From contig NZ_BMWT01000005.1 in NCBI RefSeq assembly GCF_014651375.1, positions 248,001-312,000 of the forward strand: 64,000 nucleotides of DNA. The letters are read 5' to 3'. A model generated the notes under the pieces. It saw only the letters and a list, made by a program, of their open reading frames with translations. It had not been told where the DNA came from and did no database searches. The stretch comes from Tateyamaria omphalii (GTDB lineage: Bacteria > Pseudomonadota > Alphaproteobacteria > Rhodobacterales > Rhodobacteraceae). A program made the translations under genes and the position numbers. Below, one piece after another: positions 16,208-24,783 of the stretch (within the stretch, counting starts at the first letter, position 1; each line of letters begins with the position of its first letter).

Positions 16208-17415
16208 TGTACCGTGTTGTAATTACTGGCGCGGGCACGGTGAATGCCCTGGGCCACGATGTCTCCGAAACGCTTGCGGCCATGCGCGAGGGAAAGTGCG
16301 GTATTGGCGACCTGGATTTTCAGGATGTGGATCGGCTTGCCATTAAGATCGGTGGCCAAGTTCGCGGGTTCGAGGCCGAAGGACGCTACAACCGCCAGCA
16401 GATGAGCCTTTATGACAGGTTCACGCAGTTCACCCTTGCCGCTGCCAAAGAGGCGATTGAACAAGCCGGATTGACATTCTCGGGCGATCTTGCCGCCAGA
16501 TCGGGTGTTATACTTGGAACAGCCGCTGGTGGCGTCAGCACCTGGGATCAGAACTACCGCCTCGTATACGAAGAGGGGAAGAACCGCGTTCATCCCTTTG
16601 TCGTACCGAAATTGATGAACAACGCGGCGGCGAGCCACGTGTCGATGGAATGGAACCTCAAGGGGCCGTCCTTTACGGTTGCGACGGCATGCGCATCTTC
16701 GAACCATGCCATGGCACAGGCCTTTCAGATGGTGCGCACAGGCATGGCACCGGTCATGGTCACGGGCGGGTCTGAAAGCATGTTGTGCTTTGGTGGTGTC
16801 AAAGCCTGGGAAGGTTTGCGCGTCATGTCCAAGGACGCCTGTCGCCCATTCTCTGCCAATCGCAATGGCATGGTGCAGGGCGAAGGCGCGGGCGTTTTCG
16901 TCTTTGAGGAATATGAGCATGCGCGCGCCCGCGGGGCCGACATTCTGTGCGAGGTTGCGGGTTTTGCCATGTCGTCAGATGCGGCTGACATCGTGATGCC
17001 GTCCAAGAATGGTGCAGCGCGCGCCATGTCCGGAGCGCTGGCGGATGCCGGCGTCAACGCGGACGAGGTTGGTTACATCAATGCTCACGGGACCGGTACG
17101 GCGGCCAATGACAAAACAGAATGTGCCGCTGTGGCGGATGTGTTTGGGCCACACGCGGATCAATTGATGATTTCGTCGACCAAATCCATGCACGGTCATC
17201 TGATCGGTGGCACCGGCGCAGTGGAGTTGCTGGCGTGTATTATGGCTTTGCGCGAAGGCGTGATTGCCCCGACTATTGGCTATGAAGAACCCGACCCGGA
17301 ATGTGCGCTTGATGTTGTTCCGAACGAGGCGCGGGACGCCAAGGTCGATGTGGTTCTGTCCAACGCTTTTGCATTTGGCGGTATGAACGCTGTTTTGGCG
17401 CTGCGCAAAGTATAA
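16207..17415 (+). CDS. Beta-ketoacyl-ACP synthase, FabF-like
   Basis: A 402-residue condensing enzyme of fatty acid elongation. The Cys-His-His triad is visible: Cys in FTVATACASSNHAMAQ near 160, His in YINAHGTGTAANDKTE, and the Lys-His pair in SSTKSMHGHLIGGTGA, with the Gly-rich end NAFAFGGMNAVL. It is translationally coupled to the ACP and follows lpxD, so it probably elongates an acyl chain for lipid A rather than serving bulk lipid synthesis. Substrate length cannot be read from the sequence. Confidence 0.9.
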   Translation: MYRVVITGAGTVNALGHDVSETLAAMREGKCGIGDLDFQDVDRLAIKIGGQVRGFEAEGRYNRQQMSLYDRFTQFTLAAAKEAIEQAGLTFSGDLAARSGVILGTAAGGVSTWDQNYRLVYEEGKNRVHPFVVPKLMNNAAASHVSMEWNLKGPSFTVATACASSNHAMAQAFQMVRTGMAPVMVTGGSESMLCFGGVKAWEGLRVMSKDACRPFSANRNGMVQGEGAGVFVFEEYEHARARGADILCEVAGFAMSSDAADIVMPSKNGAARAMSGALADAGVNADEVGYINAHGTGTAANDKTECAAVADVFGPHADQLMISSTKSMHGHLIGGTGAVELLACIMALREGVIAPTIGYEEPDPECALDVVPNEARDAKVDVVLSNAFAFGGMNAVLALRKV

Positions 17416-17445
17416 AGGCCACCGCAATCGGTGGCCTTTTCTTTG
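17414..17445 (+). terminator. Terminator of the lpxD-acp-KAS operon
   Basis: AAGGCCACCG and CGGTGGCCTT flank a CAAT loop, followed by TTCTTTGTGTTT. The long perfect stem and symmetric A/T flanks suit termination in both directions, including that of the convergent IalB gene, which ends at 17462. Confidence 0.85.
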
Positions 17446-17461
17446 TGTTTGCTACCCGTCT

Positions 17462-18106
17462 TCAGAATTGAGCGATAGATGTTTTGTCGAATGAGGCGGT
17501 GAACCCTTTAAGCGACATGTTCAGCTCGACTTTCTGATCAGGGGCCAGTGCCGGTACAATCGTCAGTCTTGCATTTGCACCACGCCGGAACTGTGCCACT
17601 TCCTCGGCAACCAGGCCGACGCGGGAATAGCATCCAATCGGGTTGCAAAAGGCGTATGGGTAACGGCGTGCCTGACCACCATCCACTTCCATGGTCAGCT
17701 GTTGGGGCAACGAGGTTTCGAGTGGTACGATAATCGTCGCACCGGCGACAGCGCGACCACCCTCAGGCAAGCGGAAGATCGAAACTTCTGCAACCGGTGT
17801 GCCTTCGTCGTCGGTCAGCAATTGGTACATCTGGCAGGGTTCTTCGCCTTCTTCTGCCTTGATGCAGCGCAAATCCCAATCGCCGTTCGTTTCCTTGGTA
17901 TAGGTCTGACCAACCTGCGGCAGCGATGCGTCTTCGCCCAGGCTCAGTTGATCTTCGATCGCGTTGCCAACAGATGGCGCATCGTTTGAGTTTTCAGGTG
18001 CCGCGTCTTCGGTGGCCGTATCTTCGGTTGTCGTATCCGTGGTTTGGGCCGTCGCGCCAAGCGGCAGCAAAAGGGCCACGGAGAGGGCAATCAGTGAAGT
18101 GCGCAT
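17462..18106 (-). CDS. Invasion-associated locus B (IalB) family protein
   Basis: A 214-residue exported protein with a signal peptide (MRTSLIALSVALLLPLGATA), an acidic Thr/Glu/Asp-rich linker to about residue 55, and an IalB domain. Visible family features are GDWDLRCI, EPCQMYQLL, the paired Cys of FCNPIGCYSR and the C-terminal FTASFDK. The family is periplasmic and common in alphaproteobacteria; in Bartonella it is linked to erythrocyte invasion, but free-living members have no settled function. It is monocistronic. Confidence 0.9.
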   Translation of the reverse strand: MRTSLIALSVALLLPLGATAQTTDTTTEDTATEDAAPENSNDAPSVGNAIEDQLSLGEDASLPQVGQTYTKETNGDWDLRCIKAEEGEEPCQMYQLLTDDEGTPVAEVSIFRLPEGGRAVAGATIIVPLETSLPQQLTMEVDGGQARRYPYAFCNPIGCYSRVGLVAEEVAQFRRGANARLTIVPALAPDQKVELNMSLKGFTASFDKTSIAQF

Positions 18107-18206
18107 GTCAATTCCGCTCTTGTTGCATTTGCCTGACTGCTAGCACGGACCAAAGCCGGTGTCAGGGGCAAAGGGCAAAGAATTCGAGACCGGCGGCAAA
18201 CAGCAA

Positions 18207-18232
18207 AAAAGGGGACCCCAAAGCCCCCTTTT
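18207..18232. terminator. A/T-flanked GC hairpin upstream of ialB
   Basis: AAAAGGGG (18207-18214) and CCCCTTTT (18225-18232) form a short terminator-like hairpin readable on either strand. No gene ends immediately before it, so it may stop read-through into ialB from the right. Confidence 0.35.
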
Positions 18233-18366
18233 CCAATCTCTTCTCTCCCCGTCGGACTGGCCGACTTATGGCGGGGAAGTTACGAGAGCGCAGGGCAGCG
18301 GTCAACAGTGAATATCGGAAAATGAAAAGTCCGTGAAATCAATGTTTAACCGAAGGTGGTATTTCC

Positions 18367-18480
18367 CAAAAAAAGGCCGCGCACGAAGCGCGGCCCAGTC
18401 TGACAGGGAGGAAGTGTTCCGCACCAGGAGGACGTCTTGGCGGGAACAAAAACACTATGGCACCCAAGTGTTAACTTTGT
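18367..18480 (-). ncRNA. Candidate small RNA with CCTCC motifs and a strong terminator
   Basis: On the minus strand three stem-loops occur in a row: AACACT/AGTGTT (18451-18472), a stem of GTTCCCGC/GCGGAAC with one bulge (18416-18447) whose loop shows CCTCC, and GGCCGCGC/GCGCGGCC with an ACGAA/TTCGT loop (18375-18395) followed by eight T. A second CCTCC lies unpaired at 18407-18411. No protein gene ends here on this strand, so the terminator needs another owner. Exposed CCTCC is typical of alphaproteobacterial small RNAs that pair with ribosome sites. Promoter and 5' end are not defined. Confidence 0.4.
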
Positions 18481-18517
18481 ATGGTCGGCGCGGCAGGCCC
18501 AATGGACAAAAGGTTAA
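18437..18517 (+). CDS. Possible 26-residue leader peptide before the HerA-like gene
   Basis: A TTG at 18437 has GGAGG five bases upstream and opens a frame ([19 protein letters not shown]...) that stops at TAA 18515-18517, six bases before the HerA-like ATG. It contains three Trp. It competes with the small-RNA reading of the same segment, because the GGAGG is the complement of the RNA's CCTCC. Only one of the two may be real. Confidence 0.25.
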   Translation: MAGTKTLWHPSVNFVWSARQAQWTKG

Positions 18518-18522
18518 CAGCA

Positions 18523-20064
18523 ATGAGTGACAGTCTTTTTATCGGTGGCGGCGGCGTGGACTATGCTGAGAAGCAGGGCCTGACGCTGAAATACGCCAAT
18601 CGCCATGGGCTCATCGCGGGGGCGACGGGGACGGGCAAGACGGTCACGCTCCAGATTTTGGCCGAGGGGTTCTCGAACGCCGGAGTGCCGGTGTTTCTGT
18701 CGGACGTCAAAGGTGATTTATCGGGGCTCGCCAAATCAGGGACAGCCGAGCACAAGCTGCACGGTCCCTTCACGGAGCGAGCGGAGAAGATCGGTTTCAC
18801 CGACTACACCTATCATGCCTGCCCGGTGACCTTCTGGGACATGTTCGGCCAACAAGGTCACCCAGTGCGCACGACGGTGTCCGAGATGGGGCCGCTGTTG
18901 CTGGCCCAGTTGCTTGAGTTGACCGAGGCGCAAGAGGGCATCCTGAACATTGCCTTCCGTCTTGCAGACGAAGAAGGCATGCCGCTTCTGGATCTCAAGG
19001 ACCTGCAGGCCCTTCTGGTTTGGGTCGGCGAGAACGCCAAGGACCTTAGCCTGCGCTATGGCAACGTGTCTTCGCAATCCATTGGCGCCATCCAGCGGCG
19101 CCTGCTGGTGTTGGAGAACCAGGGCGCGAGCCAGTTGTTCGGTGAGCCAGCGTTGGAATTGTCCGACCTTATGCGCACGGATGCCTCCGGCAAGGGGATG
19201 GTGAACATTCTTGCGGCGGATCAGTTGATGGGCGCGCCGAAACTCTATGCCACTTTCCTGCTATGGTTGCTGTCCGAGCTGTTTGAGGAACTGCCCGAAG
19301 TGGGTGATCCAGACAAACCCAAGCTCGTGTTCTTCTTCGATGAAGCGCACCTGCTGTTCGAGGACGCGCCCAAAGCGCTGGTCGACAAGGTGGAGCAGGT
19401 GGCGCGACTGATCCGCTCCAAAGGGGTTGGTGTGTACTTCATCACTCAGAACCCGGCGGACGTGCCTGAGGATATTCTGGGGCAGTTGGGCAATCGGTTC
19501 CAGCACGCACTGCGCGCCTTTACTGCCAAGGATCGCAAGGAACTGCGGATGGCGGCAGAAACCTACCGCGAAAACCCACGGTTTGAGACCGAGGAGGCCA
19601 TTCGCGAGGTCGGGGTGGGTGAGGCCGTGACCTCAATGCTGCAAAAGAAGGGGGTTCCGGGGATTGTCGAACGCACGTTGATCCGGCCGCCTTCATCTCA
19701 ACTTGGACCATTCACCAAGACCGAGCGTGCAGCTCATCTGGCGGCCAGCGATATGGCAGGCAAGTATGATGAGCCGATGGACCGCAAGTCGGCCTTTGAA
19801 ATTCTGAAGGCACGTGCAGATACCGCAGCCAAGGAAGCTGCCGAGGCAGAGGAAAAGGCTGAAGAGCTGGAGCCTGTCCTGCGTGAGTTCAATGCGGGCC
19901 GCCGGTACTCAGGTGCGCGGGTGACACGTTCAACCTCAAAGTCCACGCGTCGGGGGGCCAGTTTCGGCGAAGCGATGACCAAGATGGTTGTGAAGGAACT
20001 AACCGGCACCACGGGGCGGCGTATGGTCCGCGGCATTTTGGGCGGCCTCTTCAAAGGGCGGTGA
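18523..20064 (+). CDS. HerA-like ATPase (DUF853 family)
   Basis: A 513-residue P-loop ATPase related to HerA/FtsK DNA translocases. Walker A is [16 protein letters not shown] near residue 37, Walker [16 protein letters not shown] near 270, and a downstream sensor region [21 protein letters not shown] Glu-rich coiled coil (about 425-460) and a basic tail ([13 protein letters not shown]) end the protein. The ATG at 18523 gives the family N-terminus [11 protein letters not shown]. Members are widespread and soluble; their cellular role (DNA processing or proteostasis) is not well settled. Confidence 0.88.
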   Translation: MSDSLFIGGGGVDYAEKQGLTLKYANRHGLIAGATGTGKTVTLQILAEGFSNAGVPVFLSDVKGDLSGLAKSGTAEHKLHGPFTERAEKIGFTDYTYHACPVTFWDMFGQQGHPVRTTVSEMGPLLLAQLLELTEAQEGILNIAFRLADEEGMPLLDLKDLQALLVWVGENAKDLSLRYGNVSSQSIGAIQRRLLVLENQGASQLFGEPALELSDLMRTDASGKGMVNILAADQLMGAPKLYATFLLWLLSELFEELPEVGDPDKPKLVFFFDEAHLLFEDAPKALVDKVEQVARLIRSKGVGVYFITQNPADVPEDILGQLGNRFQHALRAFTAKDRKELRMAAETYRENPRFETEEAIREVGVGEAVTSMLQKKGVPGIVERTLIRPPSSQLGPFTKTERAAHLAASDMAGKYDEPMDRKSAFEILKARADTAAKEAAEAEEKAEELEPVLREFNAGRRYSGARVTRSTSKSTRRGASFGEAMTKMVVKELTGTTGRRMVRGILGGLFKGR

Positions 20065-20124
20065 GATTGCACCATATCGGGCAGGAAGGCGTTGCGCCTT
20101 CGCCAAGATAGGGACTGGATCGCT

Positions 20125-20424
20125 ATGCCTGATGCGCATCGACTTAGACATGTTGTGTTTTTCCGGGCGAAGGAACGTGCGGATGTGGACCGTGTGTTTG
20201 ATGGCCTGTCCATTCTGGAAGCCAACCCGCATGCTGATGTGATCTCGGTTCGCAAGAACACGCACAACGATGCTCTTTCGGACGAGGTTGATGTGGTTGT
20301 GTATGCCGAGTTCAAGGACACCGACGCATTGGAGGCGTACAAGGCGCACCCGCTGTATCAGAAGTCCATAGATATTGTGCGGCCTCTGCGCGATCTGCGC
20401 GTCGCAGCGGATATTACGTTCTGA
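20125..20424 (+). CDS. Dabb-domain (stress-responsive alpha/beta barrel) protein
   Basis: A 99-residue ferredoxin-like fold protein: LRHVVFFRAKERADV at the N-terminus, VDVVVYAEFKDTDALEAY in the middle and YQKSIDIVRPLRDLR at the end, the usual Dabb pattern. Such proteins form dimeric barrels that may bind small hydrophobic ligands. It follows the HerA-like gene and overlaps the convergent DUF2306 gene by 11 bases. Confidence 0.8.
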   Translation: MPDAHRLRHVVFFRAKERADVDRVFDGLSILEANPHADVISVRKNTHNDALSDEVDVVVYAEFKDTDALEAYKAHPLYQKSIDIVRPLRDLRVAADITF

Positions 20425-21097
20425 TAGGCGCGGGTGCGCGGCGCATCCACCATTCAAGCGCAAACAGGTAAGGGACGTAGAAGGCAAAGACCTGTATCTG
20501 GTCAAACAGGCCGGAGAAGTCCGGTTCGGCAGCAAGACCGCAGGTGTGCTCTCCGATCGTGCAAGTGATCCCGTACCACAGGCCGTAATGCAGGCGGTAA
20601 AGCCAAGACCCTAGACCGAGGACGATCAGGCGCAGGCCCCAACGCCTGTGGCGCGCGTAGTCACGTGCCATGGCCAAGCGGGGCGTTTGGATGGCTGCCG
20701 TGATCATCAGCACACCGTAAATGCCGAAGCCCACCGACATCAACTGCCCACCAACTGTGCCGCTCAGAGCGATGTAGACCAGACCGCCGACACCCGTCAG
20801 CAACGCCATCACGGCCAGAACGCGGCCCGATATGCGGTGAACACGCGGCCATCGTTGTCGGATCGGACCAGCCAGTTGGATGACAGACAGCAAGGTCACA
20901 AGCGCACCCGACACCATATGGGCGAACAAGGCCAAAAGACTGGCCTGCGGCCCAGTGAGCCGCTCGATGGCAGAGGGGTCGCCGGACAGGCCAAGTGCGC
21001 CGCGCGATACGGAATGCCAGACAAAACCCTGGATCAGCACGAAAAGCAGCGATAGCCCGGCAATCGTCCATCCGGTCCGGCGTGCTGTGCGCTGCAT
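20414..21097 (-). CDS. DUF2306 family membrane protein
   Basis: A 227-residue protein with about six membrane spans, for example AGLSLLFVLIQGFVWHSV, ALVTLLSVIQLAG and VLAVMALLTGVGGLVYIAL. The family signature includes VHRISGRV and ARHRRWGLRL, with conserved His and Arg that suggest heme or proton chemistry, unproven. It starts one base after the livM stop on the same strand and is therefore the last gene of the liv transcript, though a link to transport is doubtful. Confidence 0.8.
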   Translation of the reverse strand: MQRTARRTGWTIAGLSLLFVLIQGFVWHSVSRGALGLSGDPSAIERLTGPQASLLALFAHMVSGALVTLLSVIQLAGPIRQRWPRVHRISGRVLAVMALLTGVGGLVYIALSGTVGGQLMSVGFGIYGVLMITAAIQTPRLAMARDYARHRRWGLRLIVLGLGSWLYRLHYGLWYGITCTIGEHTCGLAAEPDFSGLFDQIQVFAFYVPYLFALEWWMRRAPAPIRT

Positions 21098-21098
21098 G

Positions 21099-22424
21099 TT
21101 ACCTCTCTGGTATCAACCCTCTCGGGCTGAACCGTAGCACCAGAAGCAGGACAACTCCCATGGTCAAAAGTCGCATGTGGGCCGCGCTGTCGAGCAGGTG
21201 TTCGCGCAGCCAGAACCCTTCGGCCATACCTGAGGTGATGACCTGCATCACCCAAAGTCCAATGGGTTCAACCATGACCCAGAGCCACCAGATCAGAAAG
21301 CCGCCCAGCACAGCGCCAAGGTTGTTGCCCGATCCACCCACGATCACCATGACCCAGATCAGGAATGTGAAGCGCAAGGGCTGGTAGGTGCCCGGTGTCA
21401 GCTGTCCGTCCAGTGTGGTCATCATCGCGCCCGCGATGCCGCAGATAGCCGAGCCAAGGACAAAGATTTGAAGATGGCGGGCGGTGACGTCCTTGCCCAT
21501 GGCCTCGGCCGCAACTTCGTTGTCGCGGATGGCGCGCATCATGCGGCCCCAGGGCGAGTTCAGGGCGCGCTGCGCGAGGATGAAGAGGATCAACAGAACG
21601 ACTGTGAACAGCCCGGCATAGATGGTTTTGACCCAAAGGGTGGACGCAGTAACAGGATCAATGCCCAGCCCGCTTGCACGTTCGACAAAGGTCGCGCTGT
21701 TTTGCAGTTCGATCTCATAGGGTGCCGGACGCGGTAGTCCGACGACGTTCTTGACCCCGCGTGCCAACCAGTCTTCGTTCTTCAGGATGGCGATAATGAT
21801 TTCCGCGATGCCAAGTGTCGCGATAGCAAGATAGTCCGAGCGCAGGCCAAGCGCCGTCTTGCCGATGATCCACGCTGCACCAGCAGCCAGAAGACCGCCC
21901 ACGGGCCAAGCGATGATTGTGATCCACCCCCATTCTTTCCCGTGGGGGTTCAAGCCGCCCAAATAGCCTGCGTTCGCCGGATTTACAGCTTCGACTGCTG
22001 CAACACCTGAGTCAAATACGGCGCGATAGATAAAGAAACCGGCGACGAGGATCACAAGCATGACGATTGTGCGAAGCCGCCCCTTCGGCAGAGCGTTGTA
22101 TGCGAGGATGGCGCCAACAATGGTTGCCGCTCCGAGTACAAGGGCCGTGACCACCCGCAAACCGCCTGCTGACCACGCTTCTGGTTCGGGGGGCATCGAG
22201 ACAAGGACTGCTGCAAGTCCACCCAGCGCCACGAAGCCCATAATGCCGACGTTGAACAGGCCCGCGAACCCCCATTGCAGGTTGACCCCCAGCGCCATGA
22301 TGGCCGAGATCAGCCCGAAATTGACGATGGTGATGGCAAGGTTCCATGACGTCATGAGCCCCGTGCCGATGATCAGCGCCGCGATGAAGCCGAAATAGAC
22401 AAAGTTGCGTGTCGTGTCGGTCAT
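21099..22424 (-). CDS. livM: Branched-chain amino acid ABC transporter permease LivM
   Basis: A 441-residue inner membrane permease. The membrane spans begin with YFGFIAALIIGTGLMTSW, and the coupling loop is SDYLAIATLGIAEIIIAIL with GRMMRAIRDNEVAAEAMGKD, typical of LivM. It is longer than many LivM proteins because of an insertion around residues 100-190 containing two more spans. It pairs with LivH and receives energy from LivG and LivF. Its start overlaps the livH stop by 4 bases. Confidence 0.92.
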   Translation of the reverse strand: MTDTTRNFVYFGFIAALIIGTGLMTSWNLAITIVNFGLISAIMALGVNLQWGFAGLFNVGIMGFVALGGLAAVLVSMPPEPEAWSAGGLRVVTALVLGAATIVGAILAYNALPKGRLRTIVMLVILVAGFFIYRAVFDSGVAAVEAVNPANAGYLGGLNPHGKEWGWITIIAWPVGGLLAAGAAWIIGKTALGLRSDYLAIATLGIAEIIIAILKNEDWLARGVKNVVGLPRPAPYEIELQNSATFVERASGLGIDPVTASTLWVKTIYAGLFTVVLLILFILAQRALNSPWGRMMRAIRDNEVAAEAMGKDVTARHLQIFVLGSAICGIAGAMMTTLDGQLTPGTYQPLRFTFLIWVMVIVGGSGNNLGAVLGGFLIWWLWVMVEPIGLWVMQVITSGMAEGFWLREHLLDSAAHMRLLTMGVVLLLVLRFSPRGLIPER

Positions 22425-23431
22425 ACGGATTTCCCTGCAAACAGCCCCGTGGGCTTGAACAGAAGCACGATCAGCAGGATCACGAAGCTGACCGCGAATT
22501 TATAATCGGTGGACAGAAGCTGGGCGAGGCCAGCAGGCTCCAACACTTCGGGCAGGGCGTAGCCCGCGACCTTCTTCCAGGCATATGTGATCATCACCTC
22601 GGAAAAGGCGATTGTGAATCCGCCTGCAATGGCGCCAAGCGGGTTGCCCAAGCCACCCACTATAGCCGATGCGAATATGGGCAGGAGAAGCTGGAAGTAA
22701 ACGAAGGGCTTGAACGACTTGTCTAGGCCATAGAGCACGCCTGCGACCGTCGCCAGTGCTGCCACGATCAGCCACGTGACCATGACCACCCGCTCGGGGT
22801 TGATGCCGGACAGCAGCGCAAGATCCTCGTTATCCGAATAGGCGCGCATGGATTTGCCGGTGCGCGTGCGGTTCAGGAAGTAGAACAGCAGCGCCACAAC
22901 GATGACAGCGGTGATGACGGTCAGCCCTTGGGTGGTCTTGATGGCCAGCCCTTCCTTGAGCCCCGTCAGCGCCTTGAATTCGCGTACCGAGATGATGAAA
23001 CGTTCGCCGTCCGAAAAACGCTGATCGTCAGGGCCGATGATGAAGCGCACAAGGCCGTTCATGATGAACATGACACCCAGCGAGACCATGACAAAGATGA
23101 TCGGTTTCGCCTTTTGCCCGCGATAGAAGCGGTAAACCCCACGGTCGGTCGCCAGCACGAACAGAGCGCAGACGGCGATGCCAAAGGGCAGGGCGAGCAG
23201 GGCGGTGGGTAGTGGCCCCGCGCTGATCCCTGCAGCCTGGAAACCCCATGTGATCAGGATCGTCGCCATGGTGCCAAAGGCCATCGTGTCGCCATGGGCG
23301 AAGTTTGAAAAACGAAGGATGCCGTAGATGAGGGTCACGCCAAGCGCGCCAAGGGCGAGTTGGGAGCCATAGGCGATGGCTGGGATAAGGACGAAGTTCG
23401 ACAGGGTGATGAAGGCGTTGAGGAGGTCCAT
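22421..23431 (-). CDS. livH: Branched-chain amino acid ABC transporter permease LivH
   Basis: A 336-residue permease starting MDLLNAFITLSNFVLIPAIA, with the family motifs LGVTLIYGILRFSNFAHGD and RTRTGKSMRAYSDNEDLALL (the EAA-like coupling loop). About eight membrane spans are visible. An upstream in-frame start would overlap the neighbouring secreted-protein gene; the ATG at 23431 shares one base with that gene's stop (TAATG). Confidence 0.93.
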   Translation of the reverse strand: MDLLNAFITLSNFVLIPAIAYGSQLALGALGVTLIYGILRFSNFAHGDTMAFGTMATILITWGFQAAGISAGPLPTALLALPFGIAVCALFVLATDRGVYRFYRGQKAKPIIFVMVSLGVMFIMNGLVRFIIGPDDQRFSDGERFIISVREFKALTGLKEGLAIKTTQGLTVITAVIVVALLFYFLNRTRTGKSMRAYSDNEDLALLSGINPERVVMVTWLIVAALATVAGVLYGLDKSFKPFVYFQLLLPIFASAIVGGLGNPLGAIAGGFTIAFSEVMITYAWKKVAGYALPEVLEPAGLAQLLSTDYKFAVSFVILLIVLLFKPTGLFAGKSV

Positions 23432-23862
23432 TACTTCGCTGCCTCGCACTGTCCATTGTAATAGTCAGTGACGGGTCCATTCGGCTGGCTGATAGCCGTC
23501 ACTCGAACGCTTGACACCTTGGCGCTCGCCGCAAGCGTATAGATGTCACGATCAAAGACGGCCTGCACGGTGGCTGTGCGCCTTTTGAGACGGGCTGACG
23601 ACGACTTGCGGGCGACACCATCGAATGTCAGCAGCTGTGTCTGAGGGTTCCATGTCACGCGTGCGCTGATGGGAACGCAGTTTGAGTAGTCAACCACGCC
23701 GTTAGACTGCATCTTCAATTGACGGCCCGGATAGCAGTGATGTGTGAATGTGCATGTCAGTGGCGACTGTTTGAAGTTCAGAGACTGACCCAGTACCGGC
23801 GACGTCAAACCAAGCATTGCGATCATGCTAACCAACGCCGCGTGAACAAAAAGTGAGCGCAT
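23431..23862 (-). CDS. Small secreted Cys-containing protein inside the liv operon
   Basis: A 143-residue protein from the ATG at 23862, with a signal peptide (MRSLFVHAALVSMIAMLGLT, cleaved after VLGQ). The mature part is basic and beta-rich, with Cys in LTCTFTHHCYPG, SNCVPI and NGQCEAAK that could form two disulfides. It is not one of the usual liv components. It sits between livF and livH with tight overlaps on both sides, so it is cotranscribed with the transporter. A periplasmic accessory role is inference from position only. Confidence 0.65.
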   Translation of the reverse strand: MRSLFVHAALVSMIAMLGLTSPVLGQSLNFKQSPLTCTFTHHCYPGRQLKMQSNGVVDYSNCVPISARVTWNPQTQLLTFDGVARKSSSARLKRRTATVQAVFDRDIYTLAASAKVSSVRVTAISQPNGPVTDYYNGQCEAAK

Positions 23863-23864
23863 TC

Positions 23865-24686
23865 TCACCCCCCCAAAAAGCTCTTGCGCACTTCAGGATC
23901 TGCCAGCAGTTCCTTGCCCGTCCCGGTATACGCATTCCGGCCCTGCACCAGCACATAGCCTTTGTCTGCGATCTCAAGCGCTTGGCGGGCGTTCTGTTCG
24001 ACCATCAGGATCGGGATGCCGGTGCGGGCAACTTCAATGATCCGATCAAACAGCTCGTCCATCACGATGGGGCTGACCCCGGCAGTCGGCTCGTCCAGCA
24101 TCAGCACCTTGGGTTGTGTCATCAACGCGCGGCCCACGGCAACTTGTTGGCGTTGGCCGCCTGACAGCTCGCCTGCGGGCTGGCGGCGCTTTTCCTTGAG
24201 GATCGGAAACAGGTCATAGACCTGCGCCATCGTGTCCGAGAAATCGTCGCGCCGGATAAAGGCGCCCATCTCAAGGTTTTCCTCGACGGTCATGGAGGTG
24301 AAGATGTTGGAGGTCTGAGGCACAAAACCCATGCCTTTGGCCACACGGTCCTGCGGGGTGAGGTCCGTAATGTCTTCGCCATCAAGCCGAACAGAGCCTT
24401 GGCGCACATCCAGCATTCCGAAAACAGCCTTCATCGCTGTTGACTTGCCCGCACCATTTGGGCCGACAATCACCGCGATCTCGCCCGGGTTAACTGCGAC
24501 AGTGCAATCATGCAGGATGTCCGGCCCGTTGCCGTAGCCGCCCGTCATTGTGTCGCCGATCAGGAAAGCTTCGGCCGTTTGCATGGAGGTCTTTGTACCC
24601 GGGGATGCTGTCAAAGTTCCCGTGCCTTTGGGATTGGCAACTGATGCATCCTTATTGCCGCGGTCATCTTGATAGGGGTTGCTCAT
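23865..24686 (-). CDS. livF: Branched-chain amino acid ABC transporter ATPase LivF
   Basis: A 273-residue ATPase with Walker A VGPNGAGKSTAMKAVFG, the signature GELSGGQRQQVAVGRALM, Walker B KVLMLDEPTAGVSP and the His-switch region ILMVEQNARQALEIAD. An unusual N-terminal extension of about 35 polar residues (GNKDASVANPKGTGTLTASP) precedes the ATPase fold. It would energise LivHM together with LivG. Confidence 0.93.
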   Translation of the reverse strand: MSNPYQDDRGNKDASVANPKGTGTLTASPGTKTSMQTAEAFLIGDTMTGGYGNGPDILHDCTVAVNPGEIAVIVGPNGAGKSTAMKAVFGMLDVRQGSVRLDGEDITDLTPQDRVAKGMGFVPQTSNIFTSMTVEENLEMGAFIRRDDFSDTMAQVYDLFPILKEKRRQPAGELSGGQRQQVAVGRALMTQPKVLMLDEPTAGVSPIVMDELFDRIIEVARTGIPILMVEQNARQALEIADKGYVLVQGRNAYTGTGKELLADPEVRKSFLGG

Positions 24687-24696
24687 CGCATACCCC

Positions 24697-24753
24697 CCGT
24701 CTTCTTCTGACCGGAAATACCACGGGGGTATGGGGGTAGAGCCCCCGTATCGG
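24697..24753 (+). repeat. Dispersed intergenic repeat, copy A
   Basis: Contains CTTCTTCTGAC, three variable bases (CGG) and AAATACCAC at 24701-24723, followed by a GGGGG...CCCCC hairpin. The same 20 fixed bases recur at 49317-49339 and, on the minus strand, at 53360-53382. This copy lies between livG and livF. Confidence 0.8.
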
Positions 24754-24783
24754 TCGGATTGGCGCAGCCAATTCGAAAGAGAA

